From assembly GCA_003599025.1 (NCBI GenBank), contig QZIL01000106.1, positions 1 through 50,933 of the forward strand: a stretch of DNA of 50,933 nucleotides. The letters run 5' to 3'. The notes below the pieces were generated by a model. That model was not told where the DNA came from and searched no databases. It was given only the letters and a program-made list of their open reading frames with translations. This DNA comes from Nitrospiraceae bacterium. Its GTDB lineage: Bacteria > Nitrospirota > Thermodesulfovibrionia > UBA6902. The position numbers were made by a program, and so were the translations under genes. Shown here piece after piece: positions 16,205 to 24,943 of this stretch. Position 1 is the first letter of the stretch; the number at the start of each line of letters is the position of its first letter.

Positions 16205-18001
16205 TCAGCTGACCAGATCGTATTTTTTTAATTTACGCCATAGAGTGGTGCGGCCGATCCCGAGATGCCCGGCAACAACAGTCTTGTTCCAGTTGAACCT
16301 GTCCATCAGTTTTTTCAGGTTCTGCTTTTCCGACTCTGCCCTGTTCAGTCCTGCATTCCGGTCAGCCAGAGATTGAACAGGTTGAACCTGGAAGGCGTTT
16401 ACAGCAGGAGGAAGTGATTCCCTGTCTATTATATGTGACTTGCTTCTGATGAAGGCATGCTCAATAGCATTTTCCAGTTCCCTTATATTCCCCGGCCAGT
16501 CATAATCCATGAGGGCTGACATGGCTACTGGAGACACTTCTATGATCTTACGCCTGTTCTGACTTTTTAATGAACACTTTGCCAGAAAGTGGTTCACAAG
16601 CAGTGGGATATCTTCCTTTCTTTCCCGTAGCGGGGGCATCGTGACCGGCACAATACAAAGCCGGTAATATAGGTCTTCCCTGAAGCTGCCGCCTTTTATG
16701 TCATCCTGCAGGTTTTTATTTGTAGCTGCTATTACCCTGACGTCAACCTTGACGGTTTTGTTGTCTCCGACTTTTTCAAACTCCATGTCCTGGATGACCC
16801 GTAACAGCTTCGACTGCAAGGCAAGCGGCATTTCCCCTATTTCATCAAGGAAGATAGTACCGCCGTCAGCAAGTTCAAATTTGCCGATCTTATCTTTTAT
16901 CGCACCCGTAAAGGCCCCCCGCACATGTCCGAAGAGTTCACTCTCAAAGAGGCCTTCCACTATGGCACTGCAGTTGATCTTTACAAAACGTCTGTTTCTT
17001 CTGCTGCTCTCGTGATGAATGGCCCTTGCCACAAGCTCTTTCCCTGTCCCGCTCTCTCCTTCTATGAGAACAGCACAATCTGTTTCACCCAGGGTCTCGA
17101 TTAATTCAAATATCTGCTGCACCGGAACACTTTTCCCTATAATATTAGAAAAATTGTATCTGTCATTAATCTCTTTCTTGAGTTTTTCTATCTCCGAGGC
17201 ATCTCTGACTGTGGCGATCAATCCAATGTCATGTTCACCGTCTTTAAGAAAGGCCGTGCTGATAAACACGGGTATGACATTTCCATCACTGCCGGTGATC
17301 CGTTCCGTAACATTAGCCAGTCCGTACCCGTTCTTCAGTGTAAATGCAAAGGGGCAATCCCCTGCACAGTTGTCGGCATTCAATATTTTTTTGCATGTAT
17401 GACCTATGACATCAGATGCATTAAGGCCGGTAAGTTTTTCCATCCCCTTGTTAAAGCTTGTTATACGAAGATCTTTGTCCACAGTTATTACACCGTCCGC
17501 AAGGCTCTCAATAATCGAATCAACCTTGTCCTTCTCCTGTGAAAGCACGATGTTGCTCTCTTTCAGGGACTCGATTATCCTGACTGCTTCGCTCATGGGC
17601 CTGAAGTTCTCTATGATTCCGACCATGCTGCCGCTTTTATCATAAAGGGGGGCCACATTCAGGCACAGTGGGATAGAAGTACCCTCAGTGCAATTATTGT
17701 CTTTGTACAGATTGATGTTCATGAAGTGGGAAGCACAGCTGCTGATGTTCCCTACTGCGTCCAGGGGGCAATTTCTCAGACACAGGTCAGTCCTGATTAT
17801 TTTATCGCATGCCACCCCATCCGGAATTCCATGCTCAAGCCCTATAAGCTCCTTTGCCATTTTATTAACGAAAATGATCCGTTTGTCCAGCCCGATAACA
17901 ACAATCCCCTCGGCAATACTTTCAAGTATAGATGTATGAAAATTCTCGTGAAGAACAACAGGATTTTCTGCACGACCGGATTTCAAGACTGACTTATTCA
18001 T
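16205..18001 (-). CDS. Sigma-54-dependent transcriptional activator, PAS-PAS-AAA+-Fis
   Basis: A 598-residue enhancer-binding protein. Two PAS domains (about 22-140 and 160-285) are each followed by a cysteine set ([15 protein letters not shown] and [15 protein letters not shown]). The AAA+ domain has Walker A GESGTGKE (about 314-321), the GAFTGA sigma-54-contact loop (about 361), Walker [14 protein letters not shown] and the arginine finger region, then a Fis-type helix-turn-helix at the C-terminus ([20 protein letters not shown]). There is no receiver domain, so the signal is sensed directly, presumably by the PAS domains. ATG 18001 has AAGGTGG upstream and was chosen over an in-frame ATG 21 codons earlier. 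It probably drives the DUF3373 gene next door. Confidence 0.93.
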   Translation of the reverse strand: MNKSVLKSGRAENPVVLHENFHTSILESIAEGIVVIGLDKRIIFVNKMAKELIGLEHGIPDGVACDKIIRTDLCLRNCPLDAVGNISSCASHFMNINLYKDNNCTEGTSIPLCLNVAPLYDKSGSMVGIIENFRPMSEAVRIIESLKESNIVLSQEKDKVDSIIESLADGVITVDKDLRITSFNKGMEKLTGLNASDVIGHTCKKILNADNCAGDCPFAFTLKNGYGLANVTERITGSDGNVIPVFISTAFLKDGEHDIGLIATVRDASEIEKLKKEINDRYNFSNIIGKSVPVQQIFELIETLGETDCAVLIEGESGTGKELVARAIHHESSRRNRRFVKINCSAIVEGLFESELFGHVRGAFTGAIKDKIGKFELADGGTIFLDEIGEMPLALQSKLLRVIQDMEFEKVGDNKTVKVDVRVIAATNKNLQDDIKGGSFREDLYYRLCIVPVTMPPLRERKEDIPLLVNHFLAKCSLKSQNRRKIIEVSPVAMSALMDYDWPGNIRELENAIEHAFIRSKSHIIDRESLPPAVNAFQVQPVQSLADRNAGLNRAESEKQNLKKLMDRFNWNKTVVAGHLGIGRTTLWRKLKKYDLVS

Positions 18002-18065
18002 AACGACCACCTTAAGAAAAATATGATGTTCATATTTTAGCATACACGGTTTAATACAGGTCATT

Positions 18066-18093
18066 TTGCTTTAATCACGGCAAATGATAAAAT
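18066..18093 (+). promoter_or_regulatory. Candidate sigma-70 promoter of rluD
   Basis: TTGCTT (18066-18071), a 16-bp spacer and TAAAAT (18088-18093). The expected start point falls at or next to the ATG at 18100, and no Shine-Dalgarno site is visible, so the transcript may be leaderless. Confidence 0.35.
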
Positions 18094-18099
18094 AACGCA

Positions 18100-19041
18100 A
18101 TGAAAAAAAACACTTATACAGTTTCAGAGGGAACAAAGCCGGAGAGGCTCGATACCTTTATCACCTGCCAGAGCAATCTGACCCGCTCTTATATACAGAG
18201 GCTGATAAAAGAGGGGTTCATTACAGTCAATTCTCATAATGAGAAGGCACGCTATACAGTCAAAGAGGGGGACCGGATCGATGTAATCCTTCCCAATGAA
18301 CCGGACGGCTCCCTCCTGCCTGAAGACATCCCGCTGGACATATTATATGAAGATGAATATATGGTTGTGGTAAACAAGCCCCCTGATATGGTCATTTATC
18401 CTGCAGCAGGCAATAAGAGCGGGACCCTTATGAACGCACTCATGTCACGATGCAGCAAGCTCGCCTCTGTCGGGGCACCCCTGCGGCCGGGGGTAATTCA
18501 CCGACTTGATAAAGACACTTCAGGCGTAATCGTCATTGCAAAGGAGGATGAAGCATATCATAAGATCATTGCACAGTTCAGGGACAGGAAGGTCGAAAAA
18601 TACTATCTGGCGCTCCTGTTTGGCAGCCTTAAAGAGCCTCGCGGGGAGATACGCACCCTTATAGGCAGGTCCAGATCAAACAGAAAAAAGATGTCAGTAA
18701 AAACAGACCGGGGGAAAGAGGCGATCACGCAGTTTGAGGTCATAAAAAAGCTGCGCTCCGCCACTCTTGCAAAAATAAGGATCGTGACCGGCAGGACCCA
18801 CCAGATCAGGGTACACTTTTCTTCAAGGGGACATGCTGTACTGGGAGACAAAACCTACGGGAAAAAAACTGAACTGATTATTGGCGATGAATCAATTATC
18901 TTTCCACGCCAGATGCTTCATGCATTCAGCATTAAACTCCAGCACCCGGCGGACAATGTGCAGATGGAATTCACTGCACCTATGCCTGAAGACATGGAAA
19001 AGGCGGTCATGGCATTGACCGATGACCGTATTTTCAGATAA
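18100..19041 (+). CDS. rluD: 23S rRNA pseudouridine synthase, RluD family
   Basis: A 313-residue RluA/RluD-type enzyme that isomerises uridines in 23S rRNA (helix 69 for RluD). An S4 RNA-binding domain spans about residues 12-75 (RLDTFITCQSNLTRSYIQRLIKEG) and the catalytic domain follows, with the motif HRLDKDTSG (catalytic Asp near residue 138) and the C-terminal GRTHQIRVHF segment. Length and order are normal. It is divergent from the sigma-54 activator and overlaps the end of the convergent PilZ gene by 8 nt. Confidence 0.93.
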   Translation: MKKNTYTVSEGTKPERLDTFITCQSNLTRSYIQRLIKEGFITVNSHNEKARYTVKEGDRIDVILPNEPDGSLLPEDIPLDILYEDEYMVVVNKPPDMVIYPAAGNKSGTLMNALMSRCSKLASVGAPLRPGVIHRLDKDTSGVIVIAKEDEAYHKIIAQFRDRKVEKYYLALLFGSLKEPRGEIRTLIGRSRSNRKKMSVKTDRGKEAITQFEVIKKLRSATLAKIRIVTGRTHQIRVHFSSRGHAVLGDKTYGKKTELIIGDESIIFPRQMLHAFSIKLQHPADNVQMEFTAPMPEDMEKAVMALTDDRIFR

Positions 19042-19438
19042 TCCTGTTTTTCATCTGTTTCGGTGACGGTTGCGGAATATTGATAAGACAATAATTCCTT
19101 ATGGAGGACACAAATTCCAGATAGTCCTGTGAAGGATTTACCAGCTCAACTCCCATGCTTTTGAGATTATTATCAACCTTTACCAGCCTTCTTATTTTCA
19201 CAATGACCTTAAGCGTCCCTGCCCTTAAGGGGACATGGACCACACAATATGATTTAAAAGGGTTGAGCAGGTCAGCTTTAGATTTCACAGGAAGAGACTG
19301 GTCAGCTTCAATGTACATGCCGATTAATGAAAGGTCTTTCAAAGTGCCGGCGTAACTCTGGTTGTTATAAAAAAAAGAAGTCCGGATATGTACCGGTATT
19401 CGCTCGTAGGCCCTTTTTCTTGAATAAAACTTACTCAC
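19034..19438 (-). CDS. PilZ domain protein (putative c-di-GMP receptor)
   Basis: A 134-residue single-domain protein. The c-di-GMP signature is present: an arginine-rich RKRAYERIPV segment (residues 7-16, RxxxR) and DLSLIGMYIEA (D-x-S-xx-G) about 25 residues on. It should bind c-di-GMP and relay it to motility, adhesion or exopolysaccharide control. A sigma-54-type promoter lies 63 bp upstream. It is a relative of the PilZ gene at 34712-35023, which also has a sigma-54 promoter. Confidence 0.87.
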   Translation of the reverse strand: MSKFYSRKRAYERIPVHIRTSFFYNNQSYAGTLKDLSLIGMYIEADQSLPVKSKADLLNPFKSYCVVHVPLRAGTLKVIVKIRRLVKVDNNLKSMGVELVNPSQDYLEFVSSIRNYCLINIPQPSPKQMKNRII

Positions 19439-19500
19439 CGGATTACCCCCTTTATGAGGCCGTGTGAATTATAAGTCCTTCTGTCGCTCAATCTGGAATT

Positions 19501-19516
19501 CGCAATTTACATGCCC
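19501..19516 (-). promoter_or_regulatory. Sigma-54-like promoter of the PilZ gene
   Basis: Minus strand GGGCAT-N5-TTGCG with exact GG-N10-GC spacing; the first T of the -24 box is G and the last base of the -12 box is G, so it is the weakest of the seven candidates. Predicted leader about 50 nt. Confidence 0.55.
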
Positions 19517-19570
19517 TCGATTAAACATTTATAAATCAAGCAATTACGCATTCTTCAACCAGGACAAATA

Positions 19571-19605
19571 CTGCCAGATTGACAATTGACGCTGCCAGAT
19601 TGACA
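19571..19605. repeat. 14-bp direct repeat upstream of six-heme cytochrome
   Basis: CTGCCAGATTGACA occurs at 19571-19584 and again at 19592-19605, spaced by 21 bp (two helical turns). Each copy ends in TTGACA. It could be an operator for the cytochrome gene or a duplicated -35 region; no well-spaced -10 was found. Confidence 0.55.
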
Positions 19606-19728
19606 TGATACGATCTTTATTATTGTCCGGATCATTATATTTATAGCCATACACTACAGCTTCTACTTCTATAAGCCGAAAGGGATAGAACAAAGGCCGT
19701 AAACTGATAAGCAGAACACTTTGCATAA

Positions 19729-20934
19729 ATGAGAAAAGCCTTAAGAACATTTATACCCGTTGCAGCATATTTTCTGGCCGCGGGTTATTTCACCCTGTTT
19801 ATGCCTGACCTTCTATACGCTTTCCATGAAGGCGGGATAGGGTATTGCGAGGGCTGCCATGATATGCACAGTCAAAAGCAGGGCAGAAGCCTTAGAACAG
19901 ATGATGACGGCAATCCGGGATCTGCGGTATTTATGCTAAAAGGCTCTGACCCGAGCTCAACCTGCCTGACATGTCATGCTGAGGAGGGTGCGTTCTACAA
20001 TGTATTCAGCAGTGATGGCTCACAGTATACTCCCGGCGGAGACTTCTACTGGCTGAAAAAGACCTTCACATCAATAGTAAATGGAAAAGTATACATCAGC
20101 GATAGCCATAGCCACGGCCACAATATTGTTGCCGGTGATTACGGCCTGATGGAAGACCGGATATCAAGTTCTGCACCTGGAGGGACATATGCTTCTTCTG
20201 CTATGGGATGCATCAGCTGCCATAATCCGCACGGGACAATAACCGGCAATGCCGCCAATAGCAGGCCGATTTCAGGGTCAGGATCTTACGGGAAGCCTGC
20301 ACCGCAAGGCACGATAACAGGCAATTACAGGCTGCTCGGCGGGCAGGGTTATAACGGAGGAAGCATGTCCAATGGTGTGAGTTTTGCCTATCCGGCTCCG
20401 GTAGCTGTTGCAAATGCTCTTAACTGGACTGAAACCGATTCAAACCATCCTGCATACGGCTCAGGCATGTCAGAATGGTGCGCCAATTGCCACAATGATA
20501 TGCTTGCTGCCGGCCGCAAACACCCTGCAGGCAGTAATGCCCGGTTAAGCCCCGCGGTGATTACAAATTATAACTCTTACAAAAAAACAGGTGATTCAAG
20601 GGGGATGCAGGCCATCTCATATCTCTCCCTGGTCCCCTTTGAACTCGGAACAACCGATACTTCTTTACTAAACCCGTCCAGTTCAGCCGGGCCTGATACA
20701 TCAGGAAAGGCAAGTGTAATGTGCCTGACCTGTCACCGGGCCCACGCATCTGCCTTTCCATTAATAGGCAGATGGGATTTCAGTGCCACATTCATCTCCG
20801 ACTCGCACCCCGGGTCCGGTGACGCAGGGGTATCTGGTAAAGATGTACTTAACAGCTACTATGGCAGGGACATGGCTGCACATTTCGGCCTGTACCAGAG
20901 GTCACTTTGCAATAAGTGCCACGTGCAGGACTGA
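19729..20934 (+). CDS. Secreted six-heme c-type cytochrome
   Basis: A 401-residue protein with an N-terminal hydrophobic segment (about 8-30; signal peptide or anchor) and six CXXCH heme sites: CEGCH, CLTCH, CISCH, CANCH, CLTCH and CNKCH. The CEGCHDMHSQ and CISCHNPHG segments are like doubled-CXXCH cytochromes of metal-reducing and syntrophic bacteria. Between hemes lie Gly/Ser-rich loops, typical of extracellular multiheme proteins. No Shine-Dalgarno site is visible at the ATG. Its role in electron transfer across or outside the envelope is inferred; no partner gene is adjacent. Confidence 0.87.
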   Translation: MRKALRTFIPVAAYFLAAGYFTLFMPDLLYAFHEGGIGYCEGCHDMHSQKQGRSLRTDDDGNPGSAVFMLKGSDPSSTCLTCHAEEGAFYNVFSSDGSQYTPGGDFYWLKKTFTSIVNGKVYISDSHSHGHNIVAGDYGLMEDRISSSAPGGTYASSAMGCISCHNPHGTITGNAANSRPISGSGSYGKPAPQGTITGNYRLLGGQGYNGGSMSNGVSFAYPAPVAVANALNWTETDSNHPAYGSGMSEWCANCHNDMLAAGRKHPAGSNARLSPAVITNYNSYKKTGDSRGMQAISYLSLVPFELGTTDTSLLNPSSSAGPDTSGKASVMCLTCHRAHASAFPLIGRWDFSATFISDSHPGSGDAGVSGKDVLNSYYGRDMAAHFGLYQRSLCNKCHVQD

Positions 20935-21027
20935 TCCTCTCAATATTTGGTGATATGACAAAGTTTCATATGGTGATACAACCAGAATATCATTTAGTTT
21001 TATGAGATAACAGCAAAAAAGTGATTA

Positions 21028-21199
21028 TAGCCAATCTCAAAACAAAAAAATGATACAACCTCTTGGATGTCATTCCGGCTTGGGAGCCTGCCCCGACTTT
21101 TTCGGGGGAATCTTTGTTTGTTTTCAGGTAGATTCCCGACGCGCTTCGCTTGCCGGAATGACGGTCCAGATTTAATAACCTGTTTTGAGATAGATTCTA
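21028..21199. mobile_element. Second MITE-like element with GTCATTCC palindrome
   Basis: The right end (21177-21199) is almost identical to the right end of the element at 13013-13409; an inverted, more diverged version (CCAATCTCAAAACA) marks the left end near 21028-21044. Inside, GTCATTCC (21069-21076) and GGAATGAC (21155-21162) bound a palindromic unit. No coding capacity. Confidence 0.5.
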
Positions 21200-21253
21200 A
21201 CTCCATATATGCAGCTATCAGTTTCTTAATACTATCTGCTCATCATGCCATAC

Positions 21254-21269
21254 TGGCATATTCATTGCA
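21254..21269 (+). promoter_or_regulatory. Sigma-54 promoter of the MFS/spermidine-synthase-like gene
   Basis: TGGCAT-N5-TTGCA with GG-N10-GC spacing; the full 16-mer TGGCATATTCATTGCA is identical to the one at 35258-35273. Predicted start near 21280, about 37 nt before the ATG. Confidence 0.82.
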
Positions 21270-21316
21270 CATTACTTCCTAAAATCACAGCTGATACATC
21301 ATAATGTAAACACAAA

Positions 21317-24316
21317 ATGAAACTGCTCTTCATATCTCTTGTCTATCTGTTGTTCTTCCTGTCAGGGGCCGCTGCCCTGGTCTATCAGGTGGTATGGGTA
21401 CGTTCATTAAGCCTCATATTCGGAGGGACACACCTTGCAGTGACTACTGTTCTGTCTGTTTTTATGGGTGGACTTGCCCTCGGCAGCCACCTCATCGGCA
21501 AACGGGTTGATGAGATGAAAAACCCCCTCCGTTTCTATGGAATACTTGAAATCGGCATTGCCCTGTCCGCAGTCATGTTCATTGCATTGATAAACATCTA
21601 TCCCTCGGTTTACATATTTCTGGTACAGGGCAAAGAAGATTCAAGGTTTTATCTCACCTTTATACGTGTAGTGTTTGCTTTTATTTCACTGATAATCCCT
21701 GCAACCCTGATGGGAGGGACACTCCCTGTTCTCACAAGGTTTATTGCCGGGCAGTCTGAAAAGATCGGGACTCATCTGTCATTACTTTATGGCATTAATA
21801 CCTTCGGTGCAGTCGCAGGTACGGCTGCAGCCGGTTTTTATCTGCTGCGTTCCTACGGAGTGAGTACGACTCTTCATATAGCCATTGCAGCAAACATAGT
21901 TATCGGCGTGGCCAGTCTCCTGCTTGACATCAGGATGCCGGCCGTATTTAGTGGTCCTGATAAGACCCGGGGCAAAAAATCTCCTGATGCATCGTCTGAA
22001 AGAGATGAAACAACAGACATCCTGCCGCTCAGGCTTGTTCTTTTCGGTATAGGAGTCAGCGGTTTCTGCGCCCTTGGATATGAGGTCCTCTGGACCAGGG
22101 TCCTCACATTGACCATTGGAACGAGCGTGTACGGGTTTACCATCATGCTCGCTGCCTTTCTGACCGGAATTGCCCTTGGCAGCCAGGCCTACGGACTCTT
22201 CATGAAGATTTTGCTCTCAGGAAAGAGTGTCATCGAGAGGCACATCCTCGGTTTTGGCGGGGTTCAGGTCTTAATAGGTATGGCCGCCCTTTTTGTTACC
22301 TTTAACATCCGTGACCTTCCCCTGCACTCGGTTACACTTAAAAATTATTTCCTCGGCATGGGACTCAGCACATTCAACGCGCGTCAGTGGGCCAATCTGG
22401 CTATTGCCTTCACCTACATGCTTGTTCCTGCCTTCTTTATGGGCCTCGCCTTTCCTCTGGCAGGCAGGGTCAACACAGCATACAGGAACAAGTTAGGGCA
22501 CGCTGTGGGAGATGTGCTTGCTTATAATACGATAGGTGCGATCCTGGGTTCAGCTGTAAGCGGATATTTCATGATATATTTCTTTGGTCTCGAAAGGTCC
22601 CTCCAGCTGCTGACAGTCATAAATACCGGCTTCGGATTTCTGGTGATATTCAGCCTGCGTAATTTGAGGTCCGTAAATGCAGGAATTGCATTTGCGACAG
22701 TTGCCGTAATGGCATTGCTCATACTCAATCCGCATGTCTTCAGGATGTGGGACGCTCAGTTTTTTGCCATATTCCAGAATAACCGGCCCGAAATCTACGA
22801 CACTCCTGAAAAGGTAAAGGACGCTATTGAAAACACGGATGTCCTTTTTTATCACGAAGGCATCGACTCAACCATCAGCTCTATAAAGGCCAGGGGCGGC
22901 TCGCAGTCCGCCATGGTCAATGGAAAAGTCGTAGCGTCCGATGTTCCCGGTGACCGGCAGCTCCAGTTGACCCTCGGTCATCTGCCTATGCTCCTCCATA
23001 AAAAACCTGAAAAAGTATTTGTTGTAGGTCTGGGTACCGGGATGACGCTGGGGGCGGCCTCCGTCCACCCTGAGATAAAAGAGCTGACACTGGCAGAGAT
23101 CGAACCGAATGTGACAGGTGTTGCAAGGACCTTCGGAAAATACAATAATTATGTCCTTGAAAACCCGAAGCTCAGGACCGTCTTTACTGACGGCAGGAAT
23201 TATCTTCTGACTACAGAGGATAAATTTGATGTCATCAACGCAGACCCGATACACCCGTGGACCCAGGGCTCAGGGTATCTTTATACGGCTGATTATTTCA
23301 GACTGGCCTCTGAGAAACTCCTGCCGGGCGGGATCGTGTGCCAGTGGCTGCCGATCTACGAACTGAGCATTGATGACCTCAGGTCGGTTGCAAAGACCTT
23401 TTCCCTCAATTTCAAATATACCATGGCCTGGCTCACCTATTTCGACGCAGCGCTTATCGGCAGCAACTCTCCCCTGCTCATTAACGAGGAAGAACTCCAG
23501 AGGCGCATAGCATATCCGGCAGTGTCAGAAGACCTGAAGCAGGTAATGATGGGGTCTGCAGATGAGTTTCTCAGTTATTTTATAATGGGCACAGAGGGCA
23601 TGAAGGCATTCAGCAGCAGCGGGACCATAAATACAGATGATAATCTGTATCTTGAGTTCTCAGCCCCCCGTTCCATGGGAAAAAATGTTATGGAACAAAA
23701 CGTCAGTGCCATTGTGCGTTATCGCGAAAGCATACTTCCATACCTCGTACCTGCAGGAGATGAAAAGGAGCGTCAGGAACAGAAGAACAGGTGGGAGCTC
23801 AACAGGCAGGCAGCAGCTGTGTATGACCCTGCCCACTTCATGTTTCTTGGTCAGCAATATGACAGGCCGGAGTTCCGTTTTCTGATGGCGGAACTCGATA
23901 TGAAGTATCCCTGGTATGCACCAGGCAGATTTCTGCAGGCTGAACATCTTCGTGAAGCATCAAGAATACCGGTCCTGCTCAGGAGGGCAGAGTTCGCTTT
24001 TTTAAATAAGAATGGTCAGAAGGTTGTAAAAGAAATCTCCGCAGTAATTGCCGGAGTGAGCAGTGAAAGGGCCGCCCTGCTCTTTGTAGACAATGAGGCA
24101 AAGATCATTTACGGGCAGGTTTATTTTAACGGAAACAACATTAATGAATTGATGAACAGATTTGCAGATAATGTGCTTTCAGAAATTCAGCAGGCTTATT
24201 ATTCAGAAGCAAAGACTGCATTGTCACATGGGAAAGAACTTCCCTCGCTAGAACAGGGCATGGACAGAATGTCAGGTATTATCAAGACAAAAGTGCAGAA
24301 GCAGGAGGCCAATTAG
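21317..24316 (+). CDS. Fused MFS-like membrane protein / spermidine-synthase-like domain
   Basis: A 999-residue fusion. Residues 1-480 hold about 14 hydrophobic helices in two MFS-like halves (second half from near 238), starting FLSGAAALVYQVVWVRSL, the signature of this fusion family. Residues about 510-760 are a spermidine-synthase-type Rossmann domain with the SAM/dcSAM loop VVGLGTGMTLGA (about 569) and DGRNYL and DVINADP segments. The C-terminal 200 residues are soluble and unrecognised. Fusions of this kind are widespread, but aminopropyl transfer is rarely shown, so spermidine production should not be assumed. A sigma-54 promoter precedes the gene, an unusual setting for polyamine metabolism. 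Confidence 0.85.
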   Translation: MKLLFISLVYLLFFLSGAAALVYQVVWVRSLSLIFGGTHLAVTTVLSVFMGGLALGSHLIGKRVDEMKNPLRFYGILEIGIALSAVMFIALINIYPSVYIFLVQGKEDSRFYLTFIRVVFAFISLIIPATLMGGTLPVLTRFIAGQSEKIGTHLSLLYGINTFGAVAGTAAAGFYLLRSYGVSTTLHIAIAANIVIGVASLLLDIRMPAVFSGPDKTRGKKSPDASSERDETTDILPLRLVLFGIGVSGFCALGYEVLWTRVLTLTIGTSVYGFTIMLAAFLTGIALGSQAYGLFMKILLSGKSVIERHILGFGGVQVLIGMAALFVTFNIRDLPLHSVTLKNYFLGMGLSTFNARQWANLAIAFTYMLVPAFFMGLAFPLAGRVNTAYRNKLGHAVGDVLAYNTIGAILGSAVSGYFMIYFFGLERSLQLLTVINTGFGFLVIFSLRNLRSVNAGIAFATVAVMALLILNPHVFRMWDAQFFAIFQNNRPEIYDTPEKVKDAIENTDVLFYHEGIDSTISSIKARGGSQSAMVNGKVVASDVPGDRQLQLTLGHLPMLLHKKPEKVFVVGLGTGMTLGAASVHPEIKELTLAEIEPNVTGVARTFGKYNNYVLENPKLRTVFTDGRNYLLTTEDKFDVINADPIHPWTQGSGYLYTADYFRLASEKLLPGGIVCQWLPIYELSIDDLRSVAKTFSLNFKYTMAWLTYFDAALIGSNSPLLINEEELQRRIAYPAVSEDLKQVMMGSADEFLSYFIMGTEGMKAFSSSGTINTDDNLYLEFSAPRSMGKNVMEQNVSAIVRYRESILPYLVPAGDEKERQEQKNRWELNRQAAAVYDPAHFMFLGQQYDRPEFRFLMAELDMKYPWYAPGRFLQAEHLREASRIPVLLRRAEFAFLNKNGQKVVKEISAVIAGVSSERAALLFVDNEAKIIYGQVYFNGNNINELMNRFADNVLSEIQQAYYSEAKTALSHGKELPSLEQGMDRMSGIIKTKVQKQEAN

Positions 24317-24770
24317 AGTCTGTCCATAAATTATAGCATGTCAGTTTCGTCATGCCCGAAGCCTGCCCTCTAATGTCGTAATCGGGGGTTCTTAATCAGA
24401 CATCCAGGGTTCAACAGGCTCACCATGGCAGTTTATCCCCTGGGACTGTCGAATGGTGGTTCCGGCCCTGAATTTACCCCGCCTCACCACTCACCATGGC
24501 TATCAAAGATGACAATGATGTATGAGGATTCCGTGGTTATATTTAGAAATTTGAGCCTTACACCTCTCCTGACCAATTTTCGATTAAATCGTAAATTAGT
24601 CACATGCATCAAAAGCTGTAAGTCCCGAGAAAGGCCTACTGGACATAGTCGAAATATTTGATGTCCATGACGCCGGACATAAATATGACCAGACATATTC
24701 TGCGATTAAAGAAATTAAGAAAATATGCTTGCTAAGAATATACCACCGAAGTGCATAGGAAAACTCCTGA
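24317..24770. other. Intergenic region with a possible gene remnant
   Basis: About 450 bp without a supported gene. One plus-strand frame stays open for about 50 codons (24596-24750) and encodes a natural-looking helix-rich stretch (GLLDIVEIFDVHDAGHKY and following) but has no start or ribosome binding site, suggesting a decayed gene end. The first 40 bp carry a degenerate GTCATxCCCG repeat piece. Confidence 0.3.
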
Positions 24771-24798
24771 TTGACATTTATGTTAGCAGTGATATGAT
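24771..24798 (+). promoter_or_regulatory. Strong sigma-70 promoter of the lipoprotein cluster
   Basis: A perfect TTGACA (24771-24776), a 16-bp spacer and TATGAT (24793-24798). The predicted start near 24805 leaves a leader of about 140 nt before the first lipoprotein gene. Confidence 0.65.
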
Positions 24799-24804
24799 TG
24801 GATC

Positions 24805-24921
24805 ATAATTTGTTTCCGATAATGTCAGAGCGACCGTGAAGGGGGACGGAATGCAATGGGTCTTAATAAGTAAGACAGCCGAGCTGCCGGAGGATGCGCC
24901 TTTGGTGAGTTCGGTTTTTTT
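24805..24921 (+). ncRNA. Candidate structured leader RNA or small RNA
   Basis: Between the promoter and the first lipoprotein gene, the transcript can form CCGT/ACGG and GACC/GGTC pairings, a 6-bp GTCTTA/TAAGAC hairpin (24860-24865 with 24871-24876) and then a strong terminator. Such a layout fits an attenuator, riboswitch or independent sRNA. I do not recognise the fold as a known riboswitch class. Boundaries are inferred from the promoter and the T run. Confidence 0.45.
24879..24921 (+). terminator. Intrinsic terminator within the leader
   Basis: A continuous hairpin from 24879 to 24914 (outer CCGAGCT/GAGTTCGG with one bulge, middle GCC/GGT, inner GGAGG/CCTTT around a 5-nt loop) is followed by seven T residues at 24915-24921. 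It sits only 9 nt before the AAGGAGG of the first lipoprotein gene. Confidence 0.75.
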
Positions 24922-24943
24922 ATTAACATAAGGAGGTATAATC

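Noticed and set aside
19439-19728. GEMM-type (c-di-GMP/cGAMP) riboswitch upstream of the six-heme cytochrome
   Set aside because: Searched by eye for the conserved GCAAAC and GCAAAG core words; not found.
24425-24661. 78-codon plus-strand frame after the MFS fusion gene
   Set aside because: No ribosome site, unnatural composition, overlaps repeat debris; a different frame shows the only protein-like stretch.
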